Both the position numbers and the translations under genes were made by a program. A DNA stretch of 64,000 bases from Geodermatophilus sabuli (GTDB lineage Bacteria > Actinomycetota > Actinomycetes > Mycobacteriales > Geodermatophilaceae). Where the stretch lies: the NCBI RefSeq assembly GCF_010686765.1, contig NZ_JAAGWF010000030.1, positions 1 to 64,000 of the forward strand. Reading direction: 5' to 3'. Positions 1 to 10,011 of the stretch are shown in pieces; positions within the stretch are counted from its first letter, which is position 1; each line of letters starts with the position of its first letter. Below the pieces are notes generated by a model. The model saw nothing but the letters and a program-made list of their open reading frames with translations, made no database searches and had not been told where the DNA came from.

Positions 1-100
1 CCCCCACCACTCGCAGGCTCGCGGTGGGACCCTGCAGCGGGGCCGCCGCTGCCCCCACCACTCGCAGGCTCTGGGTGGGACCCTGCGGCGGGGCCGCCGA
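1..100. repeat. Two tandem copies of a post-stop intergenic repeat
   Basis: Two near-identical units start at 1 and 52 (period 51). Each begins CCCCCACCACTCGCAGGCTC and continues with GGTGGGACCCTGC and GGGGCCGCC. Inside a unit, CCCACC can pair with GGTGGG, or GCAGG with CCTGC, so two alternative hairpins are possible. The unit is followed by a GGGGAGGACGGGGTCC stretch that runs to the stop codon of the gene ending at 126. Related copies follow stop codons at 1786, 7794, 13891, 54716 and 56443. The first copy may continue to the left of the window. A transcription-terminator-like or REP-like role is inference. Confidence 0.8.
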
Positions 101-125
101 GGGGTGGGGAGGACGGGGTCCTCTC

Positions 126-1055
126 TCAGCCGGCTGCCCAGCGGGCGAGCTCGGCGTTGACCAGCTCGGGGGCCTCCTCGTGCGGGAAGTGGCCGACGTC
201 GGCCAGCTCCCGCCACGCGTAGGCGCCGGCGACGTAGCGGCTCGAGCCGCGCGCCGAGGACGGCAGCACGCAGGCGTCCAGGTCGCCGTGCAGCTGCAGC
301 GTCGGGGCGGTCACCGGCGCGGCCATCCGGCGGGCGTAGCGCAGCCCGTCCGGGCGCACCTGGGAGCGCCCGGCCCAGCGGAAGTACTCCATCGAGCCGT
401 AGGCGGCCTGCGGGATGCGGGCCGCCGACCGGTACCGGCCGACCGCCTCGGCGAAGTCCGCGGTCGAGGTCCACGCCGGACCCGCCCACCGGCGCATCAG
501 CTCGGCGACCGGGTCGTCGTCGGCGCGGGTCAGCCGCCGCTCGGGCAGCCGCGGGAGCTGGAAGCCCAGCAGGTGCCGGAACGCCCGTCGCTGCGCCCGG
601 TCGGTCATCGCCGCGCGGAGCCGGCGCGGGTGGGCCATCGACAGCACGGCCAGCCGGCGGACGCTGCGCGGGTGCAGGGCGGCGACCGACCAGGCGACCA
701 GCCCGCCCCAGTCGTGCCCGACCACCACGGCGTCCCGCTCGCCGAGCGCCCGGACCAGGGCGGCGACGTCGGAGGCGGCGGTCGGCAGGTCGTACCCGCG
801 CGGGGGCTTGTCGCTGCCGCCGTAGCCGCGCAGGTCGGGGGCGACGGCGTGGAACCCGGCCGCCGCCAGGGCCGGCAGCTGGGCACGCCAGCTCCACCAG
901 AACTCGGGGAAGCCGTGCAGCAGCAGCACCAGCGGGCCCTCGCCGGCCTCGGCGACGTGCAGCCGGACGCCGTTGGCCGACACGTCGCGGTGGGTCCAGG
1001 GTCCGGGAAGCAGGACGCTGGTGGCGTCCGGCGGCTCCTCCTCGGGGGCAGTCAC
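126..1055 (-). CDS. ephE: Epoxide-hydrolase-like alpha/beta hydrolase (EphE-type)
   Basis: A 309-residue alpha/beta-hydrolase. The oxyanion motif HGFPEFWWSW lies at residues 47-56, the nucleophile D115 sits in GHDWGG, and a C-terminal GHFPHEE supplies the catalytic histidine. HGFPEFW followed by an Asp nucleophile is typical of soluble epoxide hydrolases, which hydrolyse epoxides through a covalent alkyl-enzyme ester. The GTG at 1055 leaves a normal N-terminus; the open frame continues upstream but only as the shadow of the neighbouring gene. It follows a holin-like membrane protein by 23 bases, the order known from mycobacteria (Rv3669-ephE). The physiological epoxide is unknown, and a haloalkane-dehalogenase-like activity cannot be excluded. 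Confidence 0.85.
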   Translation of the reverse strand: MTAPEEEPPDATSVLLPGPWTHRDVSANGVRLHVAEAGEGPLVLLLHGFPEFWWSWRAQLPALAAAGFHAVAPDLRGYGGSDKPPRGYDLPTAASDVAALVRALGERDAVVVGHDWGGLVAWSVAALHPRSVRRLAVLSMAHPRRLRAAMTDRAQRRAFRHLLGFQLPRLPERRLTRADDDPVAELMRRWAGPAWTSTADFAEAVGRYRSAARIPQAAYGSMEYFRWAGRSQVRPDGLRYARRMAAPVTAPTLQLHGDLDACVLPSSARGSSRYVAGAYAWRELADVGHFPHEEAPELVNAELARWAAG

Positions 1056-1078
1056 CGGCCGGGGTGTGCCCGCACTGC

Positions 1079-1582
1079 TCAGACCTTGTAGTTGTCGCTG
1101 CCGCGCAGCTGCACCCGGCCGTTGGTCACGGTGGGCACCTCGCGGTGGCGTTGCCCGGGCGCCTCGCGGTGCATGACCTCGGGCAGCTCGCGCAGCGTCT
1201 CCAGCGTGCGCTCGGGCTTCTCGATCTTCTTCAGGCTGCTGCGGCCGATCAGCGCGGCCACCGCCGCCAGCAGCACGATGAGGAACCACACGATGAGGTA
1301 GGAGATCCAGCGCTCCAACCCGAGCCAGGTCAGGAACTCGGCGATGGCGACGAAGATGAAGATCAGCGAGAAGGCCAGGAGGGCGCCGGCGGCACCGAAC
1401 GCCCCGGCGCCGATGCCCGCCTTCTTGGCCGACTTGCCGACCTCCGCCTTGGCCAGCTCGATCTCGCTGCGGATCAGCGTCGAGACGTCGGCCATCGCGC
1501 TCTGCACCAGCGCGCCGATGGAGGGTTCCTCCGCGCCGGTGGGCCGGCCCTGCGACGGGGTCGACGATGCGCTGTGGGCCAC
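1079..1582 (-). CDS. Phage-holin-family (holin superfamily III) membrane protein
   Basis: A 167-residue protein with an amphipathic N-terminal helix (about 20-52), two transmembrane segments (about 57-82 and 93-113) and a charged cytoplasmic tail. This is the actinobacterial protein family named for distant resemblance to phage holins (DUF1469/Holin_3_6). It is a housekeeping chromosomal gene rather than phage debris: it lies between acs and the epoxide hydrolase as in mycobacteria (Rv3669). The GTG start at 1582 is chosen because GGGAGGAG precedes it at good spacing. Its function is unknown; membrane organisation is a guess. Confidence 0.8.
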   Translation of the reverse strand: MAHSASSTPSQGRPTGAEEPSIGALVQSAMADVSTLIRSEIELAKAEVGKSAKKAGIGAGAFGAAGALLAFSLIFIFVAIAEFLTWLGLERWISYLIVWFLIVLLAAVAALIGRSSLKKIEKPERTLETLRELPEVMHREAPGQRHREVPTVTNGRVQLRGSDNYKV

Positions 1583-1740
1583 GGGGGCTCCTCCCTGGAG
1601 GGACGTCGGTCGGCCACCGCGGGGACGCGGCGACTGGGGGAATCGTGCCCCATGATCGCCGGGCGCGCGTCTCCGCGTCCCCCGAACGGGCTCGCGCGCC
1701 GGGGAGGGGCGCACCCCTTCCCGGCACGGCCCCGTCCCGG

Positions 1741-1785
1741 GCCCTGCCCTGAGCTTGCGAAGGGTGGGGAGGACGGGGTCCTTCT
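1741..1785. repeat. Degenerate copy of the post-stop repeat family
   Basis: Read on the minus strand directly after the acs stop codon: AAGGACCCCGTCCT (a small AGGAC/GTCCT hairpin), then CCCCACCCTTCGC and AAGCTCAGGGC. It keeps the order of elements seen at 1-125 and 7795-7855 but is more diverged in its second half. It probably serves as the 3' end signal of acs. Confidence 0.6.
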
Positions 1786-3738
<1,953 letters not shown>

Positions 3739-3817
3739 GGCGGCTTCCTCCCCGGTCTCGGCGTCGCACCGACGCCCCTGTGCGTGCGTCCGGCCGACGC
3801 GACGTGCTCCCCACCAC

Positions 3818-3823
3818 ACCGTA
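3818..3823 (-). promoter_or_regulatory. Candidate -10 element of acs
   Basis: TACGGT on the minus strand, 80 bases before the acs start codon, in the 152-base divergent gap between acs and the FhuF-like gene. It matches the TAnnnT pattern seen at other starts in this window. No convincing -35 is visible. Confidence 0.3.
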
Positions 3824-3890
3824 TGGGCCGGGGCCACTCCGCGTCTGCCCCGTGCGCCGCCCGCCCGGCGGCGACGGCCAGACTGGGCCG

Positions 3891-4595
3891 GTGGGCACGA
3901 CGGCGCAGGCGGAGGTCGCCGCGCGGGTGCCCGGCGCCGGCGCCCTCGGCCTGCTCGTGCCCTCGTCGGCCCGGCCGCTGCCCGCCGTCCTCCTGGCCGA
4001 TCCGGACTGGACCGCGCAGCGGCTGACCGAGCTGGCGGTGCGCCACCGGGGCGGCGACCGGCGGACGCTGGCCACCGTGTGGTGGTACTCCGCGTCCACC
4101 GTCCTGCTCACGCCCTCGCTGGCCGGGCTGGTGACCGGGCGACCGCTGTCCGCGCGGCTCGCCGACACCACGCTGGCCGAGCTGCCCGGCGGGACGCTGG
4201 CCGCCGCCGTCTCGGCCTCGCCCGGCGGTCCGCTCGCCTGCGAGCTGCGGGAGGCGCTCGGCGCGGTGGTCGCGGCCGTCGCCACCGCTGGCGGGATGCG
4301 GTCGCGGCCGCTGTGGGCGATCGCGACCGACTCGCTGGCCGGCCGGCTGCTGGCGCTCGGGCAGGCGCTGGGCGACGTCCCGGCGGTCACCGCGCTGGCC
4401 GGGCCGCTCGCGGCGGCGGTGGGCACCCCGTTGCCGGCGCCGCGGTACGACGACGTGGCCGGCGTCCGCTTCGTCCGGCGGGCCTCGTGCTGCCTGCTGT
4501 ACCGGCTGCCCGGGGGGCCGCTGTGCACCTCGTGCCCGCGCCGTCCCGCGGCCGAGCGCCGGGGCCTGCTGGAGCGGGCCGCCCGCACACGCTGA
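3891..4595 (+). CDS. FhuF-like (2Fe-2S)-binding protein
   Basis: A 234-residue protein whose C-terminus carries the FhuF cysteine pattern [17 protein letters not shown], which in E. coli FhuF binds a [2Fe-2S] cluster and reduces iron in ferric hydroxamate siderophores. The rest is Ala/Leu-rich and fits the FhuF/ferric-iron-reductase fold. The start is the GTG at 3891, because the frame upstream of it encodes unlikely protein. No siderophore genes are nearby, so the electron partner is unknown. It converges with the QueA-like gene downstream. Confidence 0.75.
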   Translation: MGTTAQAEVAARVPGAGALGLLVPSSARPLPAVLLADPDWTAQRLTELAVRHRGGDRRTLATVWWYSASTVLLTPSLAGLVTGRPLSARLADTTLAELPGGTLAAAVSASPGGPLACELREALGAVVAAVATAGGMRSRPLWAIATDSLAGRLLALGQALGDVPAVTALAGPLAAAVGTPLPAPRYDDVAGVRFVRRASCCLLYRLPGGPLCTSCPRRPAAERRGLLERAARTR

Positions 4596-4603
4596 CCGGG
4601 CCT

Positions 4604-4632
4604 CCCGTGCCGGGGCGCGGCCGGTGCACGGG
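4604..4632. terminator. Hairpin between convergent genes
   Basis: CCCGTGC (4604-4610) and GCACGGG (4626-4632) are perfect reverse complements 15 bases apart in the 48-base gap between the convergent FhuF-like and QueA-like genes. There is no T tract, as is usual in such GC-rich genomes. A bidirectional terminator is inferred. Confidence 0.45.
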
Positions 4633-4643
4633 CGGTCCCGTCG

Positions 4644-5657
4644 TCAGGGCAGGAAGAGCATGGTGTCGCCGTACTCGTGCCAGAGGTAGCCCCGGTCGCG
4701 TGCCGCGGCGTACGCCTCGTCGACCAGGTGCCGCCCGGCAACCGCCTCCAGCAGCAGGAGGTGGCTGGCGTCGGCGGCGTGCAGGCCGGTGAGCAGGCCG
4801 GTCACCGCCCGGGCCGGGCGGTCCGGGCCGAGCACCAGGTCGGTCCAGCCGGCCGTCGGACGGGTCACGCCGTCCTCGCCGGTCGCCGTCTCCAGCGCGC
4901 GGGTGACGGTGGTGCCCACGGCGACCACCCGGCGGCCGGCCCGGCGGGTCCCGGTCACCAGCCGCGCGGTGACCTCCGGGACGGTGAACCGCTCGGGCAT
5001 GGGCGGTTCGTGCACCTCCGGGCTGGAGACCCCGGCGTGCAGCACGACCGGGACGACCGGGATCCCGCGCGCCATCAGCCGCACCAGGAGCCGCTCGGTG
5101 AAGGGCCGCCCCGCGCTGGGGTTCTCCGCGCTGCCGGGCTCGCTGGCGTACACGTTCTGGGCGTCGGCCAGCGGGAACGCCGCGGAGAGGTAGCCGTAGC
5201 GGATCGGCTGCCCGTACCGGTGCAGGTGGCCGGCTGCCGGCACCGGCGGGTCGGGGCGCGCCCGCCACAGCCGCCCCGGGCGGGCCGGGTCCGGGAAGCC
5301 GCTGAGCAGGGTGAGCCGTACGCCTCCGGGCAGCGCCAGCTCGGTGCCCGGCTCGACGCCGCGGTCGGGGCCGTCGTTGGCCGGCCGCCGGACCTCCACC
5401 ACCCAGTCGCCGTCGTCCAGGGTGGTCGACACGTGCAGCGGGGCGATGCCGCCGTCGGCGCGGCGGACGTCGAGTCGCGCGGGCAGCGTCGCGGAGGTGT
5501 TGACGACGACGAGGTCGCCCGGTTCGAGCAGGCCGGGCAGGTCGCGGAAGACCGCGTCGCGCAGGACGCCGGGACGCACCAGCATCAACCGGACGGCGTC
5601 GCGCGCCAGCCCCCGTCGCTCGGGTGGGGCGGCCGCCTCGCGGGGCGCGGCGGTCAC
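4644..5657 (-). CDS. QueA-like S-adenosylmethionine:tRNA ribosyltransferase-isomerase family protein
   Basis: A 337-residue member of the QueA family. Recognisable family features are the N-terminal beta-barrel segment (LEPGDLVVVNTSATLPAR), the PFTERLLVRL region, LHAGVSSPEVHEPPMPERF and the C-terminal LLLLEAVAG...YLWHEYGDTMLFLP. True QueA transfers ribose from SAM to preQ1 in tRNA, but no other queuosine genes (tgt, queG) are in the window. Length is close to real QueA (about 350). The GTG start overlaps the SDR stop by four bases (GTGA), so the two are one operon running away from the SoxR box. Its substrate may differ from tRNA; the family call is firm, the reaction is not. Confidence 0.8.
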   Translation of the reverse strand: MTAAPREAAAPPERRGLARDAVRLMLVRPGVLRDAVFRDLPGLLEPGDLVVVNTSATLPARLDVRRADGGIAPLHVSTTLDDGDWVVEVRRPANDGPDRGVEPGTELALPGGVRLTLLSGFPDPARPGRLWRARPDPPVPAAGHLHRYGQPIRYGYLSAAFPLADAQNVYASEPGSAENPSAGRPFTERLLVRLMARGIPVVPVVLHAGVSSPEVHEPPMPERFTVPEVTARLVTGTRRAGRRVVAVGTTVTRALETATGEDGVTRPTAGWTDLVLGPDRPARAVTGLLTGLHAADASHLLLLEAVAGRHLVDEAYAAARDRGYLWHEYGDTMLFLP

Positions 5658-6349
5658 CGGTCGGCCTCGACGGCGGTCAGGTCGGCGGCCCGGTACCGGC
5701 CGCTGGGCAGCTCGCCGTCGACGAGCCGGAGCAGCGCCGGGACGACGGTGCCCGGCTCGGGGAGTCCCGTGGCGTCGGGTTCGGCCGCCCGGTGCAGGTC
5801 GGTGGCCATGTCGCCGGGATCGACCGCGTACACCCGCAGGGCCGGGTGCTCGACGGCGAGGACTGCGGTCAGCTGGTCCAGCGCGGCCTTGCTCGCGCCG
5901 TACCCGCCCCAGCCCGCGTAGGCCTCGACGGCGGCGTCGCTGCTGATGGCCAGGAACCGTCCGCGAGCCCGCTCCAGGGCGGGCAGCACCGCCTGCAGGA
6001 GCGCCAGCGGAGCGACGGTGTTGACCGCGAGGACCCGCTCCAGGGCGGCCACCGGGAGGTCGGCCAGGCGGGGCAGCGGGCTGGGACCCAGCTCGCTGGC
6101 GTTGGCGACCAGCAGGTCCAGGCGGTCGGGGACGGCGGCGGCGAGGGCGGCGCGGTGGGCGGGATCGGCGACGTCCCCGGCGACGGCGGTGACCAGGTCG
6201 GGGCGGGGGAGGGCGGCGACGGCGGCGGCCAGGCGTTCCGGGTCGCGGCCGTCCACGACCAGGCGCCAGCCGCGCCGGGCGAGGACGTGCGTGAGGGCGG
6301 CGCCGAGCCCGCGGGAGGCGCCGGTGACGAGTGCGGTGGGCGTGCTCAT
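5654..6349 (-). CDS. Short-chain dehydrogenase/reductase
   Basis: A 231-residue classical SDR: cofactor motif TGASRGLG near the N-terminus, NAS in place of the NNAG motif, catalytic Ser in AISSDAAV, and the YGASK active-site Tyr/Lys pair. Such enzymes reduce or oxidise carbonyl/hydroxyl groups with NAD(P)H. The ATG at 6349 lies six bases from a GACGGT hexamer, so the transcript may be leaderless. A TTGACC element 19 bases upstream of that hexamer brackets the SoxR box, the long spacer typical of MerR-family-controlled promoters. It is the first gene of an operon with the QueA-like gene and is probably induced by redox-active compounds. Confidence 0.85.
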   Translation of the reverse strand: MSTPTALVTGASRGLGAALTHVLARRGWRLVVDGRDPERLAAAVAALPRPDLVTAVAGDVADPAHRAALAAAVPDRLDLLVANASELGPSPLPRLADLPVAALERVLAVNTVAPLALLQAVLPALERARGRFLAISSDAAVEAYAGWGGYGASKAALDQLTAVLAVEHPALRVYAVDPGDMATDLHRAAEPDATGLPEPGTVVPALLRLVDGELPSGRYRAADLTAVEADR

Positions 6350-6364
6350 GGGACTACCGTCGGA

Positions 6365-6382
6365 CCTCAAGCCGACTTGAGG
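6365..6382. promoter_or_regulatory. SoxR box (operator)
   Basis: CCTCAAGCCGACTTGAGG is an 18-base perfect inverted repeat apart from its central four bases. It equals the established SoxR operator pattern CCTCAAG-N4-CTTGAGG. It lies between soxR and the divergent SDR-queA-like operon. On the minus strand it sits within a 19-base spacer between TTGACC (6386-6381) and GACGGT (6361-6356), the geometry MerR-family activators untwist. Confidence 0.9.
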
Positions 6383-6400
6383 TCAAGGCCGGGAGGCGCC

Positions 6401-6871
6401 ATGGCGGAGCTGCTCACGATCGGGGAGGTGTCGCAGCGGTCGGGGATGGCCGCGTCGGCACTGCGGTACTACGAGACCCAGGGGTTGATCAGCTCGTCCC
6501 GGACGCCCGGGGGCGCGCGCCGGTTCCCGCGCAGCGTCCTGCGGCGGCTCGCGTTCGTCCGCGCGGCACAGAACGTGGGGCTCACCCTGCCCGAGGTCCG
6601 GGCGGCGCTGGCCACGCTGCCGGAGGGGCGGACGCCGTCGGCGCGGGACTGGGCGCGGCTCTCCTCGACCTGGCAGGCCCGGCTGGACGAGCAGATCGCG
6701 GCGCTGCAGCAGTTGCGGGACGGCCTGTCGTCCTGCATCGGCTGCGGCTGCCTGTCGCTCACCCGGTGCCGCCTGTCCAACCCCGGCGACGTCGCGGCCG
6801 CCCAGGGACCGGGTGCCCGCTGGCTGTCACCCGCACTGCGGCGGGCGTCGGTGGTGCCCGACGCCGGGTGA
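6401..6871 (+). CDS. soxR: Redox-sensitive transcriptional activator SoxR
   Basis: A 156-residue MerR-family regulator with an N-terminal winged helix (LTIGEVSQRSGMAASALRYY), a coiled dimerisation helix and the SoxR [2Fe-2S] cysteine cluster CIGCGCLSLTRC (C-x2-C-x-C-x5-C). Oxidised clusters switch on target promoters; in actinobacteria the usual signals are redox-cycling natural products rather than superoxide. The ATG at 6401 follows GGGAGG. The only visible target here is the divergent SDR-queA-like operon across a consensus SoxR box, possibly with autoregulation. Confidence 0.95.
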   Translation: MAELLTIGEVSQRSGMAASALRYYETQGLISSSRTPGGARRFPRSVLRRLAFVRAAQNVGLTLPEVRAALATLPEGRTPSARDWARLSSTWQARLDEQIAALQQLRDGLSSCIGCGCLSLTRCRLSNPGDVAAAQGPGARWLSPALRRASVVPDAG

Positions 6872-6942
6872 GGGCCGGCCGCCTCCGCAGCGGGCCGGGT
6901 CCCCGGTGGTGATCGGCCGCCGGCGCGGGTAGGGGAGGGCGC

Positions 6943-7794
6943 ATGACCGTCATGCCCGCCGCGTTCATCGGGCACGGCAACCCGATGAACGCCGTCGAGA
7001 CCAACCGCTACACCGAGGCATGGCGGGCGTTCGGGCAGGCCGTGCCGCGCCCGCGCGCGATCCTCGTGGTCTCGGCGCACTGGTACGTGCACGCCACCGC
7101 CGTGACGGCGATGCCCAGTCCCCGCACCATCCACGACTTCTTCGGCTTCCCCCGCGAGTTGTTCGACGTCAGCTACGAGGCGCCGGGTCTGCCGAGCCTG
7201 CACGAGGAGATCGCCGACATCGTGCACCCGACGTGGGTGGGTGCCGACGTGGACAGCTGGGGCATCGACCACGGCGCCTGGTCGGTGCTGCGGCACGCCT
7301 TCCCCGAGGCCGACATCCCGGTCGTGCAGTTGTCGATCAACGCGCTCAAACCGTTCGACGACCACCTGCAGCTGGGTGCCTCGCTGGCGCCGCTCCGGGA
7401 GGACGGCGTGCTGGTGATCGGCAGCGGGAACGTCGTCCACAACCTGGCCGGGGTGAGCCGCGCCCTGTCCGACGGCGGCTTCGACTGGGCCCGCCGGTTC
7501 GACGAGCGCGCCCGGGAGCTGATGCTCGAGGACCCCGCTGAGGTGGCCCGCCTCGACGGCCATCCCGACTTCGACCTCGCCGTCCCGACGCCGGACCACT
7601 TCCTGCCGCTGCTCTACGTCGCCGGGATGGCCGGCGCGACCGGGACGGCGGCGGAGGTGCTCGTCGACGGTTACGCCTACGGCTCGCTGTCGATGACGGC
7701 CTACACCGTGGGCATGACCCCGCCACCGGCGGAGGGGACCGGTGTCGCGGCGCCGCTGCCCGACGAGCCGCCGCCGGACGGCGCCAACATCTGA
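6943..7794 (+). CDS. ygiD: LigB-type extradiol dioxygenase, 4,5-DOPA dioxygenase-like (YgiD)
   Basis: A 283-residue class III extradiol dioxygenase of the DODA/YgiD family: the N-terminal FIGHGNPMNA and VSAHW motifs carry iron-binding histidines, and IGSGNVVHNL and TPDHFLPLLYVAG lie further on. Members open catechol rings; YgiD acts on L-DOPA in vitro. It is about 20 residues longer than E. coli YgiD because of a Pro-rich tail. It follows soxR by 71 bases on the same strand, so co-transcription is possible, although no SoxR box precedes it. The stop codon is followed at once by a member of the post-stop repeat family. Confidence 0.88.
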   Translation: MTVMPAAFIGHGNPMNAVETNRYTEAWRAFGQAVPRPRAILVVSAHWYVHATAVTAMPSPRTIHDFFGFPRELFDVSYEAPGLPSLHEEIADIVHPTWVGADVDSWGIDHGAWSVLRHAFPEADIPVVQLSINALKPFDDHLQLGASLAPLREDGVLVIGSGNVVHNLAGVSRALSDGGFDWARRFDERARELMLEDPAEVARLDGHPDFDLAVPTPDHFLPLLYVAGMAGATGTAAEVLVDGYAYGSLSMTAYTVGMTPPPAEGTGVAAPLPDEPPPDGANI

Positions 7795-7855
7795 GAGGAC
7801 CCCTCTGCCCCCCACCACCCGCAGGCTCGTGGCGGGACCCTGCAGGGGGCCGCCC
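7795..7855. repeat. Post-stop repeat family copy
   Basis: Directly after the ygiD stop: GAGGACCCC, then CCCCCCACCACCCGCAGGCTC, GGCGGGACCCTGC and GGGGGCCGCC. This is the same element as at 1-125 in the opposite orientation relative to the window, in both cases reading away from the preceding stop codon. It fills the space between convergent genes. Confidence 0.75.
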
Positions 7856-8128
7856 TCACCCCGCGACGGCCGGCCTCTCGGGGCCGGCCACGTCGCTGAT
7901 CCGGGGGAACGGGGTGGTCGAGAAGACCACCTCGACCGGCAGCCCGAAGAACTCCGCGATGCGCAGCGCCAGGAACAGGCTCGGGTTGTACTCGCCGCGT
8001 TCGAGGTAGCCGACGGTCTGGTAGTGCACGCCCAGGGCGTCGGCGAGCTCCCGCCGGGTCACCCCCTGCTCGGCGCGCAGCAGGGCGATCCGGTTGAAGA
8101 CGGCGTCCCCGGAGCGGTCCGCGCTCAC
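7856..8128 (-). CDS. XRE-family helix-turn-helix regulator
   Basis: A 90-residue single-domain Cro/C1-type repressor: NRIALLRAEQGVTRRELADALGVHYQTVGYLERG is the HTH, followed by the YNPSLFLALRIAEFFGLPVEVVF segment common to the YozG-like subgroup. It starts at a GTG (8128). It lies 75 bases downstream of an ABC exporter operon on the same strand, a frequent arrangement for these regulators with DrrA/DrrB-like transporters, so it may control that operon. No effector domain is present. Confidence 0.85.
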   Translation of the reverse strand: MSADRSGDAVFNRIALLRAEQGVTRRELADALGVHYQTVGYLERGEYNPSLFLALRIAEFFGLPVEVVFSTTPFPRISDVAGPERPAVAG

Positions 8129-8203
8129 GTCAGGTCCTCGCCGGCGCTCGCCGGCCCCGGTCGAGGGCCCGCTGCCGGCCCTCCGGTGAGCTCGCCAGTC
8201 TGC

Positions 8204-9058
8204 TCACTTGACCCACTGCAGTGCGGCCTCCTTGGCCTCCTGGACCTGCGACCCGGACTGCCGCTGGGCCATCCGGCGCAGCACCCGCGGCGTCACCAGC
8301 AGACCGAACACCGCCCAGGCACCCAGCACGAGCACCGTCATCCCGGTGCGCCAGGAGTCGCCGATCTCGATGCTCGCGGCGGCGTCGGGCAGGAACGCCG
8401 ACCGCATGCCCAGGCCGATCCAGTACGTCGGGAAGACCTGGGCCGCGATCTGGACCCAGTGCCACATCGACTGGATCGGGAAGAAGATCCCGGAGATGGC
8501 CGTCAGCACGATGACCGGCAGCATCCCCCAGGTGCCCACCTTCTGGACGCTCGGGACCACCGAGCCCAGGATCATCCCGAGCGGCAGGGTGGCGAGCAGT
8601 CCCAGGACGGCGACCCACGCGACGGTGGCCCACCCGGCGAGGCCGTTGCTCATGACGTCGTCGAAGAGGAAGAAGCTGGGCACGAGGATGACCAGCAGCA
8701 GCGGCAGCAGGCTCAGGGAGTGGTAGAGCAGCTGCCCGGTCACGTACCCCTGCATCCCGTGCGGCATGGCCTTGTGGCGCAGCAGCGTGCCGTCCTCCCG
8801 CTCCATCGCCAGGGCGTAGGCGGGGCCGATGACCACCCCGAACGCGAGCAGGGCGCCGAGGATGCTCGGCAGCGCGAACGTCGGGTACATCAGCCCGGTG
8901 TCGCCGACCTCGTTGTCCCGGTTGGTCCACAGCAGGACGAGGGTGCCGACGGCCATGAACAGGTAGAAGCCCTGGTCCTGGGTGCTCCGGAGACTGAGCA
9001 GGAACTCTGTCCAGCCCCGGCGCAGGCCGAGGCTGATCGCGTGCCGGGTGGGGTTCAT
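8204..9058 (-). CDS. ABC-2 type transporter permease
   Basis: A 284-residue integral membrane protein with about six hydrophobic helices and the ABC-2 permease layout, including the conserved EREDGTLL loop after the second helix and PTYWIGLGMR before the last. It forms the channel half of a DrrAB-type exporter with the ATPase whose stop overlaps its ATG (ATGA at 9055-9058). Substrate unknown. Adjacent to an XRE regulator. Confidence 0.88.
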   Translation of the reverse strand: MNPTRHAISLGLRRGWTEFLLSLRSTQDQGFYLFMAVGTLVLLWTNRDNEVGDTGLMYPTFALPSILGALLAFGVVIGPAYALAMEREDGTLLRHKAMPHGMQGYVTGQLLYHSLSLLPLLLVILVPSFFLFDDVMSNGLAGWATVAWVAVLGLLATLPLGMILGSVVPSVQKVGTWGMLPVIVLTAISGIFFPIQSMWHWVQIAAQVFPTYWIGLGMRSAFLPDAAASIEIGDSWRTGMTVLVLGAWAVFGLLVTPRVLRRMAQRQSGSQVQEAKEAALQWVK

Positions 9059-9984
9059 CGGGTTGCCTCCGCGAGGACGGGCGTGGTCCGGTCGCCGGAC
9101 TCGAACCGCTGCACCATGGCGATGTAGGTGTCCTCGAGGCTGGCCCGGTTGACCTCGAGGTCGGTGATCTCCTCGCCGTACTGCTCGAACAGCCGGCGGA
9201 CGAACGGCGTGGGGTCCTCCGTGGCGTGCACGAACCGTTCGCCGCCCCGGGCCCAGCGCACCTCGGACGTGCCGGCCACCTGCCGGGTGAGCTCCGCCGC
9301 GCTGCCGTCGGCCACGATCCGGCCCGCCGCCAGGATGAGAATCCGGTCGGCCAGCCGCTCGGCCTCGGCCAGGTCGTGCGTGGTGAGCAGGATGCTCGTG
9401 CCCTCCAGGTCCGACAGCCGGTGCACGAGGTCGTGGAAGTCGCGCCGCGCCTGTGGGTCGAAGCCGGCCGTCGGCTCGTCGAGGAACAGCAGCTCGGGGC
9501 GGCCGATGATGCCCATGGCGACGTCCAGCCGCCGTCGCTGCCCGCCCGACAGCGTGCCGATCTTCCGGTCGGCGTTCTCCGTCAGCCCGACGGTGTCCAG
9601 CAACCAGTCCAGCTCGTAGGGCCGTGGGTGCTCCGGCGTGGAGTACGGGGCGAAGTATCCCCCCAGCTGCTCCAGCAACCGGCGCGGCGTCCAGCGCGCG
9701 TGGTCGCGCCACGACTGGAGCACCACCCCCACCCGTGCCCGCCAGGCGTCACCGCCCTGCGCCGGGTCCTCGCCGAGCACCCGGACGTCTCCGCCCGAGC
9801 GCATCCGGAAGCCCTCGAGGATCTCGATCGTCGTCGTCTTGCCGGCACCGTTGGGGCCCAGCAGGCAGACCACCTCTCCGGCGTGCACGTCGAAGTCGAC
9901 GCCGGTCAGCACATCGTGGGAGCCATAGGTCATGCGCAGGTCACGTACGCGGACCACGGCGTCGTCGGCGAGCTCGCGGGGCAT
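9055..9984 (-). CDS. ABC transporter ATP-binding protein (DrrA/CcmA-type)
   Basis: A 309-residue ATPase: Walker A GPNGAGKTTT, signature LSGGQRRR, Walker B LLFLDEPTAG, D-loop and switch TTHDL. A C-terminal extension of about 90 residues resembles that of DrrA-type exporters. It energises the permease encoded immediately downstream, with which it shares a four-base overlap. The ATG at 9984 follows TGGGAGG. A small inverted repeat lies 28 bases upstream of the start. Confidence 0.92.
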   Translation of the reverse strand: MPRELADDAVVRVRDLRMTYGSHDVLTGVDFDVHAGEVVCLLGPNGAGKTTTIEILEGFRMRSGGDVRVLGEDPAQGGDAWRARVGVVLQSWRDHARWTPRRLLEQLGGYFAPYSTPEHPRPYELDWLLDTVGLTENADRKIGTLSGGQRRRLDVAMGIIGRPELLFLDEPTAGFDPQARRDFHDLVHRLSDLEGTSILLTTHDLAEAERLADRILILAAGRIVADGSAAELTRQVAGTSEVRWARGGERFVHATEDPTPFVRRLFEQYGEEITDLEVNRASLEDTYIAMVQRFESGDRTTPVLAEATR

Positions 9985-10011
9985 CGGCCACCTCCCAAGG
10001 GGTCGAGCACA

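Noticed and set aside
1-100. CRISPR array from the tandem 51-base repeat
   Set aside because: Units abut without unique spacers and single copies occur elsewhere after genes.
1079-1582. Prophage remnant because of a holin-like gene
   Set aside because: The family is a normal actinobacterial chromosomal protein and its neighbours match the mycobacterial order; no other phage genes.
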